A stretch of 64,000 nt of DNA. Origin: Dactylorhiza incarnata (taxonomy: Eukaryota; Streptophyta; Magnoliopsida; Asparagales; Orchidaceae). Under the pieces are notes generated by a model. The model was not told the origin of the DNA, searched no databases, and saw nothing but the letters and a program-made list of their open reading frames with translations. The DNA is taken from the NCBI GenBank assembly GCA_033032865.1, contig JAWHQI010000005.1, forward strand, positions 13,726,001 through 13,790,000, given 5' to 3'. The number at the start of each line of letters is the position of its first letter. Position 1 is the first letter of the stretch. A program made the translations under genes and the position numbers. This document shows positions 31,730 to 43,408 of this stretch, piece after piece.

Positions 31730-34556
31730 CTAAGGCTTCCACTTATTCTATGGGAGGTTCCACTTGGGTATCCGGATCTTTACTCTCATCTTCTTTCTAG
31801 ATGTGCAGGCAGGCTAAGGACAATGAAGACGTGTGGTACTTGGATTCAGGATGCTCCAAGCACATGACGGGCAATAAATCAAAGTTCCTTAGCCTAGAAA
31901 GGAAGAAGGGAGGGATTGTGGCTTTTGGCGACAACGGAAAAGGAAGAATCATGGGAATTGGCACAATTGGTAATGAATCCTTCACTATATCAAATGTTCT
32001 TTATGTAAAAGGGCTAACACATAATCTTATTTCAATTAGCCAATTATGTGATAAAGGATTAGATGTTTTATTTGAATCTTCTACTAATCTATGCAAAATA
32101 TCTAATCCTATTACAAACAATATTTTACTAACTCCACCAAGAATACAAAATGTTTATATTATTTCATTTCATGATCTTTCAAAATCATCTTTAAAATGTT
32201 TTATTACCAAAAATGATGAACTTGATCTTTGGCATAGAAGGCTAGGACATGCTAGCACAAAGCTTATTGTAAAACTTGCCAAAAGAGATTATGCATTCGC
32301 TCGGATCATGGAGGAGAATTTAAAAATGAAAAATTTACTTCGTATTGTGATATATTAGGCATAAAACATGAGTTCTCCGCACCACGCACACCACAACAAA
32401 ATGGTGTTGTAGAGAGAAAGAATAGGACACTTCAAGAGCTAGCACGCACTATGTTATGTGAATATAAATTACCTAAGTCCTTTTGGGCCGAAGCCGTAAA
32501 CACATCATGTTATGTTATAAATAGAATCATGCTTCGCCCATCTTTAAATCTCACACCATATGAACTCTATTTTCAAAAGAAGCCTAATGTGTCTTACTTC
32601 AAAGTTTTTGGTTGTAAATGCTTTATCTTAAATACAAAAGATAGCTTGGGAAAGTTTGATGAAAAATGTGATGAAGGAACATTTCTTGGATACTCTTCAA
32701 CTAGTAAAGCTTATAGAGTTTTTAATAAAAGAACGAGAAAAGTTGAAGAGTCAATTAATGTGAAATTTGATGAGCTTGTTCCTTGTATAGAAAGACTTTC
32801 CGCAGGTAAAGAGGATGATCTATTACCTCCTTTGGAGCATGGTGATGAAGAACCTTCCAAAGAAGAAGAATAGGAGGCCAAGAAAGATGAATATGTACCT
32901 CTAAGCGTCTTAAAATTCACAAAGGATCATGCACGGGAATTGATAATTGGTGAACCATCCATCGGGGGAAGAACTCGCTCTTCTCTTCACGAATCTTTTT
33001 CAAATATTTGTTTTGTTTCCGAAATAGAACCAAAAACCGTTACTACCGCTTTAAATGATGGATTTTGGTTTTTGGCTATGAATGAAGAATTAGAACAATT
33101 TGAGCGACATAATGTTCGGAAATTAGTAGAAAGACCATCTAATCACCCGGTTGTAGGTGTAAAATGGATTTTGAAAAATAAATTAGATGGTGAGTCTAGA
33201 ATATCTAGAAATAAAGCACGCTTAGTAGCACAAGGATATTCTCAAATCGAGGGGATAGATTTTGATGAATCTTTTGCACCCGTTGCTAGATTGGAGTCTA
33301 TAAGAATTTTTCTAGCATTTGCAAGCTTTAAAAGAATAAAACTATTTCAAATGGATGTGAAAAGTGATTTTCTAAACGGGTTTGTAAAAGAAGAAGTTTA
33401 TGCTGAACAACCCCCCGGTTTTATTAATGAAAAATTTCCAAATCATGTTTATAAACTAGAAAAAGCGCTATATGGTTTAAAACAAGCGCCCCGTGCATGG
33501 TATGAAAGACTTACATCATTTTTATTAAAGCATGGTTATATTATGGGAAGTGCGGATAATACTCTCTTCATTAAGCACAATAATGATGATATAATTATTT
33601 TACAAATATATGTTGATGATATTATTTTTGGATCTACTAATGAAGAGATGTGTAACGAAGTTATTTTAGTGATGAAAAATGAATTTGAAATGAGTCTTGT
33701 AGGAGAAATTTCTTATTTCCTTGGTTTTCAAATATCACAAAGAATTGATGGTATCTTTGTATGTCAAACTAAATATGTCCATGATATGCTTAAACGTTTT
33801 GGATTTGAAAACCTTAAACATGCTTCTACACCAATGAGTGCATCACTAAAATTAGGAAAAGATGAATCAGGAGTTTCTATAGATCAAACTTTATATAGAG
33901 GTATGATAGGATCTCTACTTTATCTTAGTGCAACTAGACCCGATATTATGTTTGTCGTATGCTTATGTGCTAGATTTCAAGCCAATCCAAAAGAATCTCA
34001 TTTAAAAGCGGTAAAACGAATTTTTAGATATCTCATTGGGTCATCTAGATTAGGATTATGGTACCCGCATAATGATTCATTTACATTGCATGGCTATTCC
34101 GATTCGGACTATGCCGGTTGTTCACTTGATAGAAAAAGCACTAGTGGTACTTGTCATTTTCTAGGACCTACATTAGTTGCATGGTCTAGTAGGAAACAAA
34201 ATTCGGTTGCTCTCTCCACCACGGAGGCCGAATACATTGCATTAGGGAGTTGTTGTGCACAAGCTCTATGGATGAGCCAAACTTTAGAGGACTTTGGTTT
34301 TCATCTAAAACTTATTGAATTAAAATGTAACAACAAAAGTGCCATTGATCTCACAAATAATCCGGTACACCACTCTAGATCCAAACATATAGATGTGCAT
34401 CATCATTTCATAAGGGATCACATTAAAAAGGAAAATATAAGGATTAGTTTCATTGGCACGGACTCTCAACTTGTTGATATATTCACTAAACCTCTTCCCG
34501 ATGCAAGGTTTCAAATGTTAAGGTTGGAATTAGGAGTCTTAGACATCTTAGGATGA
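31730..34556 (+). pseudogene. Copia-S pol: protease, integrase remnant, RT, RNase H
   Basis: Continues gag through PKAST to a TAG at 31798, then protease with YLDSGCSKHMTG (31836), pre-integrase WHRRLGHAS (32229), and an internal deletion near 32292-32297. The deletion removed the C-X2-C end of the pre-integrase zinc site and the first catalytic Asp, and it changed frame. From 32295: RSDHGGEF (second Asp), RTPQQNGVVERKNR (Glu), a TAG at 32871, then an uninterrupted frame to 34556. This frame holds RT ([27 protein letters not shown] at 33611) and RNase H ([24 protein letters not shown]). The TAG at 31798 could be the natural gag/pol boundary seen in SIRE-type elements. RT and RNase H look intact; integrase is not. 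Confidence 0.93.
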
Positions 34557-36506
34557 AAAACATATAAAACGCTAATGTTTTATGCAATTTGAGCAATCAA
34601 GACATCTCTGATAATTACAAAACTTCTGCATAAGACTACTCTTAAGACCCCTAACCAATATCAAAAATCAAAAATTTAAAAATCTTGAAAAATCGTGTAC
34701 TGTTTCCAGCGCTAGCGCTAGCGCCGGCCCTAGCGTGAGTGTGTGATTTTTATGATTTTTAAAATTTCTAAAATTCAACAAAAATATGTTAGTTTATTTG
34801 TGCAAATTTATTTTTGTGTTACTATCTATTTTATTTTTGTTTTGTTTGAATTATGAAAAATCAACTACAAAAATTCAAAATTCAAAAATACAAAAATATG
34901 TTTTTGTTATTTGTGTCTTATTCATTCTTTGAAAAATCAACTATAAAAGTTCAAAATCTAAAAATACAAAAATATGTTTTTGTTATTTGTGTTTTTATCC
35001 ATATTTTGAAAAATCAACTACAAAAGTTCAAAATTCAATAATACACAAATATGTTTGTGTGATTAAAAAATTTCAAAACAAAAAAAACTGTATGATCTTC
35101 ATTGCCAATATCAAGCATGTATGAATTCTATTATTTCGAATTATTTACAATGTTAAAACATATTCTTTCAAATTACTATGAACATTGTTTTGCTTATCAT
35201 GCTTTGATATATCTATTTAAAGTGCATCAATTGTATTGCAAAATGTGTAGATCCAAGCTTAGCATGCCTCTAAGTATGAGTAAATGTTTTATGATTGATA
35301 ATGATACATTTCACTCACTTATTTTGGTAATCAACATGTGTGTCTAAATCTAAAAATGCTTGCTTGTGTATTGTATTTGTGCAATGAATTAAAACTTGCA
35401 TAAGTTTATTGCCTACACTACATTTTAATTGTACTTATGAAATTTAGAAAAGTGGTTAAGTTTAAAATTTTAGGTTTGCAAAATAAGTGTATTCGGAGAA
35501 TGTTGTTTCACAAATACGAACAAAAAATTATATATATGTAGACAAATATAACTCCACCAAGCACTACTTGAACCTCCTGATAAGTCTTCATAAGCATTGT
35601 GAGGTTGAGCACCTTGGAAAGAATAGTAAAGTTACTTGTGCAAACCATGGTTATTACACCACTTTGTTAAAAACTATGTGCATTAAAAGTGTGTGAAAGT
35701 GATTTACTTGTGTTTTATTGTGCACTTTACTTTGCATATGTCTTGTATTTTGTGATTTAAATCAATTGTTAACATTGCCCAAAATACACTTATGTGCACA
35801 TCATTATCTTTCATAACACTTCTTCTCATGAGTATTGGATTCTAATGCTTTATCTATACTACTCTTTATATAAAAATGCACTAGATAACCTACCATGATC
35901 TCTACAATGTTTTGGTATTTCTTGAATTTACAAATTGAGCAACATTGTAGTTTAATTTCTCTTTTTGATATGTTCATTTCACGATTGGTATTTTTATGAA
36001 AAACTTTGAGATTTCAAAAAGGTTAAAACATCTTTCAATTTTGAACCAAAACTCATATTTCTACTTATGCTTTTCATGCTTACAAAAAGATGTTTATTAT
36101 ACTCTTCCGCTTGCTTACAACTCTTATCTTTATATTTGAAATCTCTTATATATTCGATGCTTAAACTCTTTATCATTATTTATATTTCGAAAAGCTCGAT
36201 CATGATATATTAATGCCTCCTTACTACCCTCACCCCACCTTCTTTTGATAATACCAAAAGGGGGAGATTAATTGAAGAAATCTATATAGAAGAAATATAG
36301 AAGATTAAATTAAGGGGAGAATAAATTCATGAAATCTATCATTTAGGGGGAGTAACATATAAATTACATTTATGTAGGGGGAGCATTAAGATAGGGGGAG
36401 TATGCACATTATCATGCATATCATTTACTATAGTAGCACTTTTATCTTGCTTATCTTATCTATAAACAATATTGCTGATTTCTTGCTTAGAGGATTTGTT
36501 ATTATC
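34557..36506 (+). other. Copia-S 3' noncoding region
   Basis: About 1.9 kb, AT-rich, without a credible gene. GGCGCTAGC-type words are at 34709-34736. Three AT-rich direct repeats are near 34850-35055. PPT-like purine words (AAAAGGGGGAGA 36247, AGGGGGAG 36344 and 36375) appear before the true PPT. In SIRE relatives an extra frame can lie here; none is visible. Confidence 0.7.
34850..35055. repeat. about 65-bp AT-rich tandem repeat, three units
   Basis: GAAAAATCAACTACAAAA (or TATAAAA) begins units near 34855, 34931 and 35008, each followed by TTCAAAAT.CAAAAATACAAAAATATGTTT. Confidence 0.85.
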
Positions 36507-36519
36507 AAAAGGGGGAGAT
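36507..36519 (+). promoter_or_regulatory. Copia-S polypurine tract
   Basis: AAAAGGGGGAGAT directly precedes the LTR start TGTTGGACAT. Confidence 0.88.
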
Positions 36520-36668
36520 TGTTGGACATGTGTGTCACATCCCTTTGTTTGAGAATAACAAATCACATATTGTATTTGATATTGCTTGTAGTGTGTTTAT
36601 AGTGTGCAGGAACTATAGGTGCAATACTCCACAGGTAGAAAGCAGCTTGGAACAAACTTTTGAAAGGA

Positions 36669-36945
36669 GCAGCGCTACCGCCGGCGCTACCGCTACCGCC
36701 AGCGCTATCACTACCGCCAGGCGTTATCTCGAGTTCGTGCACGCGACGGTTTCATAACCGCTACCGCTACCACTACCGCCAGCGCTATCTCCCGCTACCG
36801 CCAGCACTATCGCTACCGCCAGGCGCTATCTCCAGTTCGTGCACAGCGCCATGCCACCGACGGTTGCGCAACCGCTCCACACGAATGCTACCGCAGGCGC
36901 TAGTCACTACCGCAGGCGCTAGCCACTACCGCAGGCGCTAGCTCC
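36669..36945. repeat. GCTACCGCC/GGCGCTAGC array in U3 of Copia-S
   Basis: Over twenty GCTACCGCC, AGCGCTA or GGCGCTAG words occur, many as partial palindromes. Two larger units, each ending near AGTTCGTGCAC...CGACGGTT, suggest a duplication. It ends 7 bp before the TATA box. Confidence 0.9.
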
Positions 36946-36951
36946 AAGTTC

Positions 36952-36958
36952 TATAAAA
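36952..36958 (+). promoter_or_regulatory. TATA box of the Copia-S 3' LTR
   Basis: TATAAAAGG context, directly downstream of the palindrome array; the likely Pol II start lies about 30 bp further on. Confidence 0.75.
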
Positions 36959-37733
36959 GGTTGGGCTCTCTCTCATTTTGGCTAAGACCTTCCAGAGATA
37001 TTACTTGTACCCATACTCTCGTGCTGCTACTCTGCCAAAATATCATCTCCCACTCAAAGCCAAAGAAGAAATTCTGGAGAAGGAAGCCATCACGCTGCAT
37101 CCGAAAAAACGATCGCTTCGACCTCGCTTGTGCTTCAGCGATCCTTCATCCTCATCTCCAGAAATCTCAAGAGGGAGTTTGCTTGTTATTTACTACATTT
37201 CTTTATTTGTATCTTGTAGTGAAATCGCCTTGTTTTTGGCGACTAGGTCCTTGCGCGGCTTAGGGGGAATTCGCCGCGTGAGTTGGCGACTAGGTCTAGG
37301 GGATTAGATCTAGGGGGTGCTCGAGGCCATATCCGGGGAAGGATTGGCTAGAGCGTCTTGAGGCCTTATCCGGGGAAGGATAGGCTAAAGCCAACCGGTT
37401 TGTGGGGATACAAGTCGGTATAGAAAAGGAAAAGAAATCTACATTTGTACGCCTCCGATTTCTAGCGATATAGAAATCAAATTTTATGTAAACACTTTTT
37501 CATTTAATATAAACATGTCTCTTTTGTGTTTACTTTGATTTCTATCATTTGGCGTAATCTCTATTATTTTGTGTTCTAAGTTTTCAATTCCTAATCTAAA
37601 TTGTTTATTTCTAATTTGTCATCATTATATCCTATTAATCAAAACGACTTAGTAATTTTCTTAAAATTTATAAAAAGAATTTTATTCCCGTATTCACCCC
37701 CCCCCCCCTCTAAGGGCGACGTAAGATCCAACT

Positions 37734-39512
37734 AGTTGTATCCATATAGGCTTCAAATTTTTATCTCTGCCTTTAAAGCAAGACTTCCAACTGAGAAAGA
37801 AAATCAGTGGAGGGAGCTATAGGAGTTGGAGAGATAGGAGAGGGCTACTCATTAATAGTCCTTGGTGGTGTAGGCTACAAGATATCTTGAGCAGATGACT
37901 CCCCCTACATGGGTGCAGTCATGAGAGTGGAGGACTGCTCATCTCCACAATCATGAGCACTGGTATGCTCATTAATATATGTATGCTTTTCTATAGATCT
38001 TTTAGAATTTTCTGGCTCTTCATGGACTTCTTGTCGACTATTGGGACTTTTCCCAGACTCATCTCCTTTAACATCCAGCTCTGCCTCCTTAGCAATAATC
38101 AAAACTTCTTCATAGTGACATCCACATTAGGTTCTTGGTAAATTCCATTGGATTTACCTTCATCTCTTAAGGTCCCCCCCTCAACAGGTGCAGGGTATTC
38201 CTGAACAACTTGTGGACTTGTTCTGAATTTCTTGAAGCAGCAGCTCCTTGAAGAGAAGATTCACCTACTTCCTTCTTAGTTAATTTCTTCTCCCATCTTT
38301 CAGCAGTCTTCATATCTATCCTCTTAAGATAGTGGAGGAGGGTTGTTTCAGAATCTTTCAGATAATGAGGAATGTATTGCTTAAGATATAATGAAAGAAT
38401 TCTTCCAAAGTTGGGAGATTTTAGATTCTCCTTAATTTTCTTAAACAATACTTTGCCCTATATGTCTTTTTCTCCAGGATAACTTTCACCATTAACTCAA
38501 ACATTCCTTTGGAAATCCTATCATGAGATCAAGTTTTACACAACAAAACTTTACCAATGATGTCTGTGAGAAGTTTTCCTTGCATATTCATCTTCATCCT
38601 TTATAGACTGTCATAAGGCTTCTCTTCATAACCGCACCATTTCAAACCTTCTGATATGTCATCAGCATTCACAGATTCTTCTACTTCATCCTCATTTTAT
38701 TACAGTTAGTTGTAGAGCCTTAGTCAAACTAGTGGCAATTACTCTTAAATGCTTCCAGCAACAGTGGTAAGAATGGACTTGCCTATCTTACTTAATTGAG
38801 CATTGGCATACAGTTCGGTGACGAAAATATTCTACAGACAGGTTGGCCCTATTAAAATGTATTCATGTTCAGAAGTATATAATAAAGTGATCCATATCTA
38901 GATCTTCATCTGCATCTGAAATCTGTCTTTCACTAACTCTCCACAAAAGTTCACTTTATCTTCAGACTGTTTTGGTGCCAATTGTACTGATTACAGAGAA
39001 TTGTCGAGAGGAAGATGATGAAGTTTGGATTCTAGGGTTTGTGTGTGTGATTCTTATTGCTTTCAAAATGACTTATATATAGTATCATGCATTGTGAAGG
39101 CTAAGAGGCGCGTACCTAGCGAAATCTTCTCATATCAATTTGGAAATATTAAAATTGCGATATAATTATGATGCTGATGTGTCCAGTCACGTCAACATGT
39201 CGTCCAAACTTAGTCATGTCGTAGAGAAAATCATCAAGAATGCAGTAATATCATCGTAGTCATCAAGACAATTTTTTCTGGCATAGTGATTTTCTCTAGA
39301 CGATTTTTCATTATGCCTTAGCCAAATTTAAGTTGTCTTCACCAATGTTCTGAAGTCAAACCGACCCAAACTTTACTTTTACTAGTCGACAAGTTGACAT
39401 GAGATTTTCTGTCTACATACCAAAAAATGTTAGTCCTCTTTAGGGTGGACCTTGTGAGAGATCCATCCCATTACCAACATAATTAAGTACTTCAACATAG
39501 AGCTTATGGAAT
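37734..39512 (-). pseudogene. Copia-N region downstream of pol, degraded possible third frame
   Basis: This stretch follows the RNase H stop on the minus strand. The minus strand contains broken coding-like pieces: 38448-38167 (FKKIKENLKSPNFGRILSLYLK, HYLKRIDMKTAERWEKKL) and 38102-37905, rich in Glu/Lys/Ser. I do not recognise a domain. SIRE-type copia elements can carry an extra envelope-like frame after pol, so a decayed version is possible, but this is inference. 39050-39500 is AT-rich noncoding with TCGTCGTAG/GTCTAGAG words. The LTR on this side is not in the window; Copia-S abuts at 37733. Confidence 0.4.
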
Positions 39513-41220
39513 TCAACAAGAATTAAGCATTCCCAATTCAATTTTGAATTGATTGAATTTTGATTCATCAAAAGGCTTGGTGAAAATATCTACTATCTGT
39601 CTGTCTGTACTTACATACTCAAGGTAGATGTCTTCTTTTTCCACATGCTCCCTGATGAAATGAAATCTAATTTCAATATGCTTAGTTCTACTATGTGTCA
39701 TAGGGTTTTTAGCTATAGACATGACACTAGAGGAATCAAAAAAGAGAGGTGTTCTCTTAATCTGTAAATTGTAATCCTCCAATCGGTGTTGAATACATAA
39801 TAGTTGGTCACAGTAGCTACCAACAGAGATATACTCTGATTCAGCTGTGGAGATAGTAATGCTATTTTTCTTTTTGTTGCTCGAGAACACAAGCCTTATC
39901 CCCAAGAATTGACAAGTCCCTGAAGTGTTTTTTCTGTCCTCCTTGCAAGCAGCAAAGTCAGCATCTGAATATCCACAAATCTCAAAATCATTTAATTTAG
40001 GATACGAGAGTCCTAGGCTGGGAGTACCCTTTAAATATATCAAAATTCTCTTAACTACTGAGTTGTGAGATTCTTTGGGGTTTACTTGATACCTAGCACA
40101 GACACATGTGGCAAACATGATGTCTGGCCTCCTAGCAGTAAGGTAGAGCAGAGATCCAATCATGCTTCTATACCTGACTCATGCATTTTTCCTTTTCATC
40201 CTTGTCTAGAGAGACATTTGATCCCAAAGGAGTTCTCATAGGGGTAGAGTTCTCTATTCCAATTTTCTTTATGATGTACACCGTAAATTTGGTCAGAGAA
40301 ATAAACATTCCTTCATTAGATTGCTTTACTTAGATACCTAAGAAATATTTTAGTTCTCCCATACTGCTCATCTCAAATTTACTTTGCATGAGCTTGGCAA
40401 ATTTCTTGCAAAGATTCTCATCAGTTGATCCAAATATGATGTCATCAAAATATATTTGGACCAAAAGGATCTGGCCCTTTAATTTTCTAAAAAATAAAGT
40501 GTTATCTATTTTCCTCTTAAGAACTTGTTGTCAATAAGAAAGTTTTATAGTGTCTCATACCAGGCCCTTGGTGCCTGCTTCAAGCCATATAGAGCATTTT
40601 TATGAAAATAAACATATTCAGGATGGGTAGGAGAGATCAAACCTGGTGGTTGTTATACATAAACTTCCCCTTTCAAAACTCTATTTAGGAAATCTAATTT
40701 GACATCCATTTGGTAGACTTTAAAACTTTTGAATGTTGCATAGGCTAGAAAGAGTCTGATGGCCTCCAATCTAGCCGCAGGAGCAAAAGTGTGGTCAAAG
40801 TCTATCCCTTCTTCCTGCATATGTCATTGGGCTACCAATATTGCCTTATTCTTCATGATGACTCCAGCTTCATCCATCTTATTTCTATAGACCCATTCGG
40901 TCCCAATGACATTATGCCCTTGTGGTCTTGGATCAAGTTTCAAGACCTTGCACCTTTTAAACTTGTTTAGCTCATATTGCATGGTCACTACACAGGATTG
41001 GTCTTGATTGGCCTCCTCAAACTTCTTGGGTTCCATTTATGATAGGAAACTAAGGTGTAAGCTTTCATTTAAGGCATTCCTTCTGGTTCTTACTCCTTGA
41101 TTGAGCTCACCAATAATTAGATCTGTAGGATGATCTCTTTGATGTCTCATAGCTATGGGCAGTACTCTTTGAGGTTCTTCCTCTTCAAGTATTTCTTCAG
41201 CTGCTACATCAGTATTCAGA
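39513..41220 (-). pseudogene. Copia-N reverse transcriptase and RNase H (broken)
   Basis: From high to low coordinates: RT start at 41036-40824 (TEWVYRNKMDEAG, then KNKAILVAQ where RLVAQ is usual); fingers near 40790-40560 ([25 protein letters not shown]); the palm with YFDD instead of YVDD near 40430-40445; then RNase H in a 216-codon frame, 40163-39513 (CGYSDADFAAC, STAESEYISVG, SRTKHIEIRFHFIREHV, DIFTKPFD). Several stops and frameshifts separate the parts. The Val to Phe change in the catalytic motif is another sign of decay. Non-functional. Confidence 0.88.
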
Positions 41221-42390
41221 TTCTAAGACTTTAGCTCTTCAGTGGATTCTTCTTCTCCATCTGGAATAGAATTCTGAGGGGAGTGTTCCTTCTCCTCAAT
41301 ATCCCTAATCAATAGTAAATCCGGTCCAGCTTCAATTCCTGCACTACATGAACTAGACAAGGGGTTATGTAGCATGATGCTCTCATCAAAAACTATATGT
41401 ATTGATTCTTCAATTGTAAGAGCATTCTTATTGAAGACTCTATAGGCTTTGCTGCATTTGGTATATCCTACAAAGATTCCTTCATAGCTCTTTTCAGAGA
41501 ATTTTGTAATATAGTGCTTATTATTATTCAACGCATAGCATTTACTTCCAAAGATTATGAAGTAGGCTAATGTTGGTTTTTTCTCTTTAACCAACTCATA
41601 AGTAGTCTTGTTGAGGTTCTTGTTGATGAGTGCTCTATTTTGCACATGGCAGACAATATTGACTGCCTTAACCCAGAGAAATTCTGGAAGTGAGAAGTCA
41701 CTAAGCATAGTCCTGCTAGCTTCTATGAGTGTTCTATTTTTCCACTCAGCAACCCAATTTTGATGTGGAGTTCTGGGAAAAGAGAACTCTAGTAAGATAA
41801 CTTGCTCTTCACAAAACTTGGTCATTGAACCAGATTGAAATTCAGTTCTGTGATCACTTCTGATTTTGACCATTTAATTGTTTATTTCTTTCTGAATTTG
41901 TTTGACAAAGTTCTTGAATGTGTCTAGGGTATCAGACTTGTGTTTCAAAAAGAACACCCAGGCAAACCTAGAGTGATCATCAATAATAACTAAGGTATGT
42001 GTCATCCCTTCTAAGTTGTGCACTGTCATAGAGCCAAATAGGTCCATGTGCTGTAGGTATAGACATTTAGGGGATTGTTTATCCTATACGCTTTTGAATG
42101 ATGTCTTGGTTTGCTTGCCCATTTGGCATGCACGATAAGGACCCATCTCTTCACAATCCATTTTAGGTCCATCTCTTACCAAATTTTCTGGGATTAATTT
42201 CTTAAGGGACTTGTAGTTAATTTGAGCTAGTCTCTTGTGCCACTTTACACAGTCAGACACTCCATCATGATCTAAGAGACATACATGTTCATTTTTTCTA
42301 ATGCAAATAAAATTTAAGCAATAAATACTAGAATTGATTAAGCATTCTTGGAATTCTTAATCAGACACTTATCCTTATGGAAAGAAATAA
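41221..42390 (-). pseudogene. Copia-N integrase (broken)
   Basis: Minus strand. Pre-integrase remnant near 42235-42110 (HKRLAQINYKSLKKL, then YRACQMGK where CRAC is usual). First catalytic Asp in HMDLFGS near 42040. The intact 216-codon frame 41873-41223 carries the second Asp (KIRSDHRTEFQS) and the Glu in AEWKNRTLIEA, where ERKN is usual. It ends with the SKAYRVFNKNALTIEES region. A stop separates the two catalytic halves near 41875. Confidence 0.85.
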
Positions 42391-42700
42391 TATATCCCAA
42401 GTCCTACAGTTGACTTATGCTTATGAGGTTATGTTCTAACCCTTCAACAAAAGCTACCCTTGTGATAGTGATACTACCATTTGTAATCTTACCATAGCCT
42501 TTGACTACACCTCTGTAATATCCACCAAACTTGACTTTGGGTCCATCTTTTTCAGGTGCAAACTCCTTCAAGAGGCTTGTAGTTACAGTCATATGTCTGG
42601 AAATTCCACTATCCAAATACCACACAGGAGTCTTGGTGGTCTTTGGACATACCTGCAATACAGCTACACTTCCTTAGGAACCCATACCTTCTTGATTCCT
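42391..42700 (-). pseudogene. Copia-N protease fragment
   Basis: Minus-strand frame 42658-42404: VWYLDSGISRHMT is the retropepsin active-site region of copia elements, followed by VKFGGYYRGVVKGYG and EGLEHNLISISQL. It is in normal order between gag and integrase. Confidence 0.88.
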
Positions 42701-43408
42701 AGGTGCTTATCAGTGAAAAATCTGTTAGGAATATTAATTGCTTGTTTTCTGGTCCTCGTATTGGTGTCACTTTGAACAGTTGGATTAAACCAACAATCTA
42801 AGGCAAAATGCCCTATCTTTCCACAACACCAACAGTCAAATCTGTTGTATCTAGATTTTCTGGTTATGCTGGACCTTGCTTGGTTAGGTTATTGCTTGAC
42901 AACCTTCCCTTCCTTCTTGGGAGCTAAAGTACCTAACCCAACATGAGGATTTTTTATGGTCTTCACATGGATATTCTTCTGGGGTGCAGATAGTGCACTC
43001 TTCCAAAGGAAAGTTTGACTATTGTTTGACCAGGTGGAAGGGAGATTAAGACCACCATCTGTCATCTTGCTCTCTTGGCACCCGTAAATGCTATTATGAT
43101 CATAACATTTGGTGGGTATGATCACTTTCCTGAATATTGTCTTTCCATGAGAGGATTTCCCACTAACTTTACTTTGATTATAGCCTAAACCTTTCTTGTA
43201 GGTTTGAGAGAAGCTATCAATAAAGGGAAGAATTTTTTGTGGTTTGGAGTAAACGGCCATAATATTTCTTTCTACTAGGAGCTTGTCCTTTAAATCTTTG
43301 ATTTGATTGTTCTTGTGCTTGATTACTACAGTTAGGATGTTAGAGCTAAGTGAGGAGGTTGATAATTTAGCCTTTTCTTGAGTTAGTTTGTTGACTTTCT
43401 CAAGTAGT
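42701..43408 (-). pseudogene. Copia-N gag, C-terminal part
   Basis: Minus-strand frame 43260-42889 is basic (YNQSKVSGKSSHGKTIFRK, PHVGLGTLAPKKEGKVVKQ). Upstream, 43408-43270 reads as a coiled-coil-like stretch (EKVNKLTQEKAKLS). The piece is separated from the rest of gag by the foldback insertion at 43409-44143. No intact frame. Confidence 0.75.

Larger units (their letters stand above)
21867..37733 (+). mobile_element. Copia-S, SIRE-like copia element, split by Gyp-B
   Basis: Truncated 5' LTR 21867-22515, PBS, gag 22564-24438, Gyp-B insertion 24439-31724 with TSD, pol 31730-34556, a long 3' noncoding region, PPT and full 3' LTR 36520-37733. The long coiled-coil Gag with zinc knuckles, the separate gag stop and the long 3' tract fit the SIRE/Maximus group; this lineage call is inference. 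Inactivated by stops, a frameshift and an integrase deletion. Confidence 0.9.
36520..37733 (+). mobile_element. Copia-S 3' LTR
   Basis: It runs from TGTTGGACATG to GATCCAACT; the last base before the flank differs from the CCAACA of the 5' copy. Contents in order: about 120 bp of leader, the GCTACCGCC array (36669-36945), TATA box 36952-36958, transcribed region, C run at 37697-37708, and TCTAAGGGCG. The second half is nearly identical to 21867-22515. Confidence 0.92.

Noticed and set aside
36660..37307. Plus-strand frames of about 100 codons with proline/alanine repeats
   Set aside because: Derived from the GCTACCGCC array and R region of the Copia-S LTR; U3 frames differ from the related LTR at 61225.
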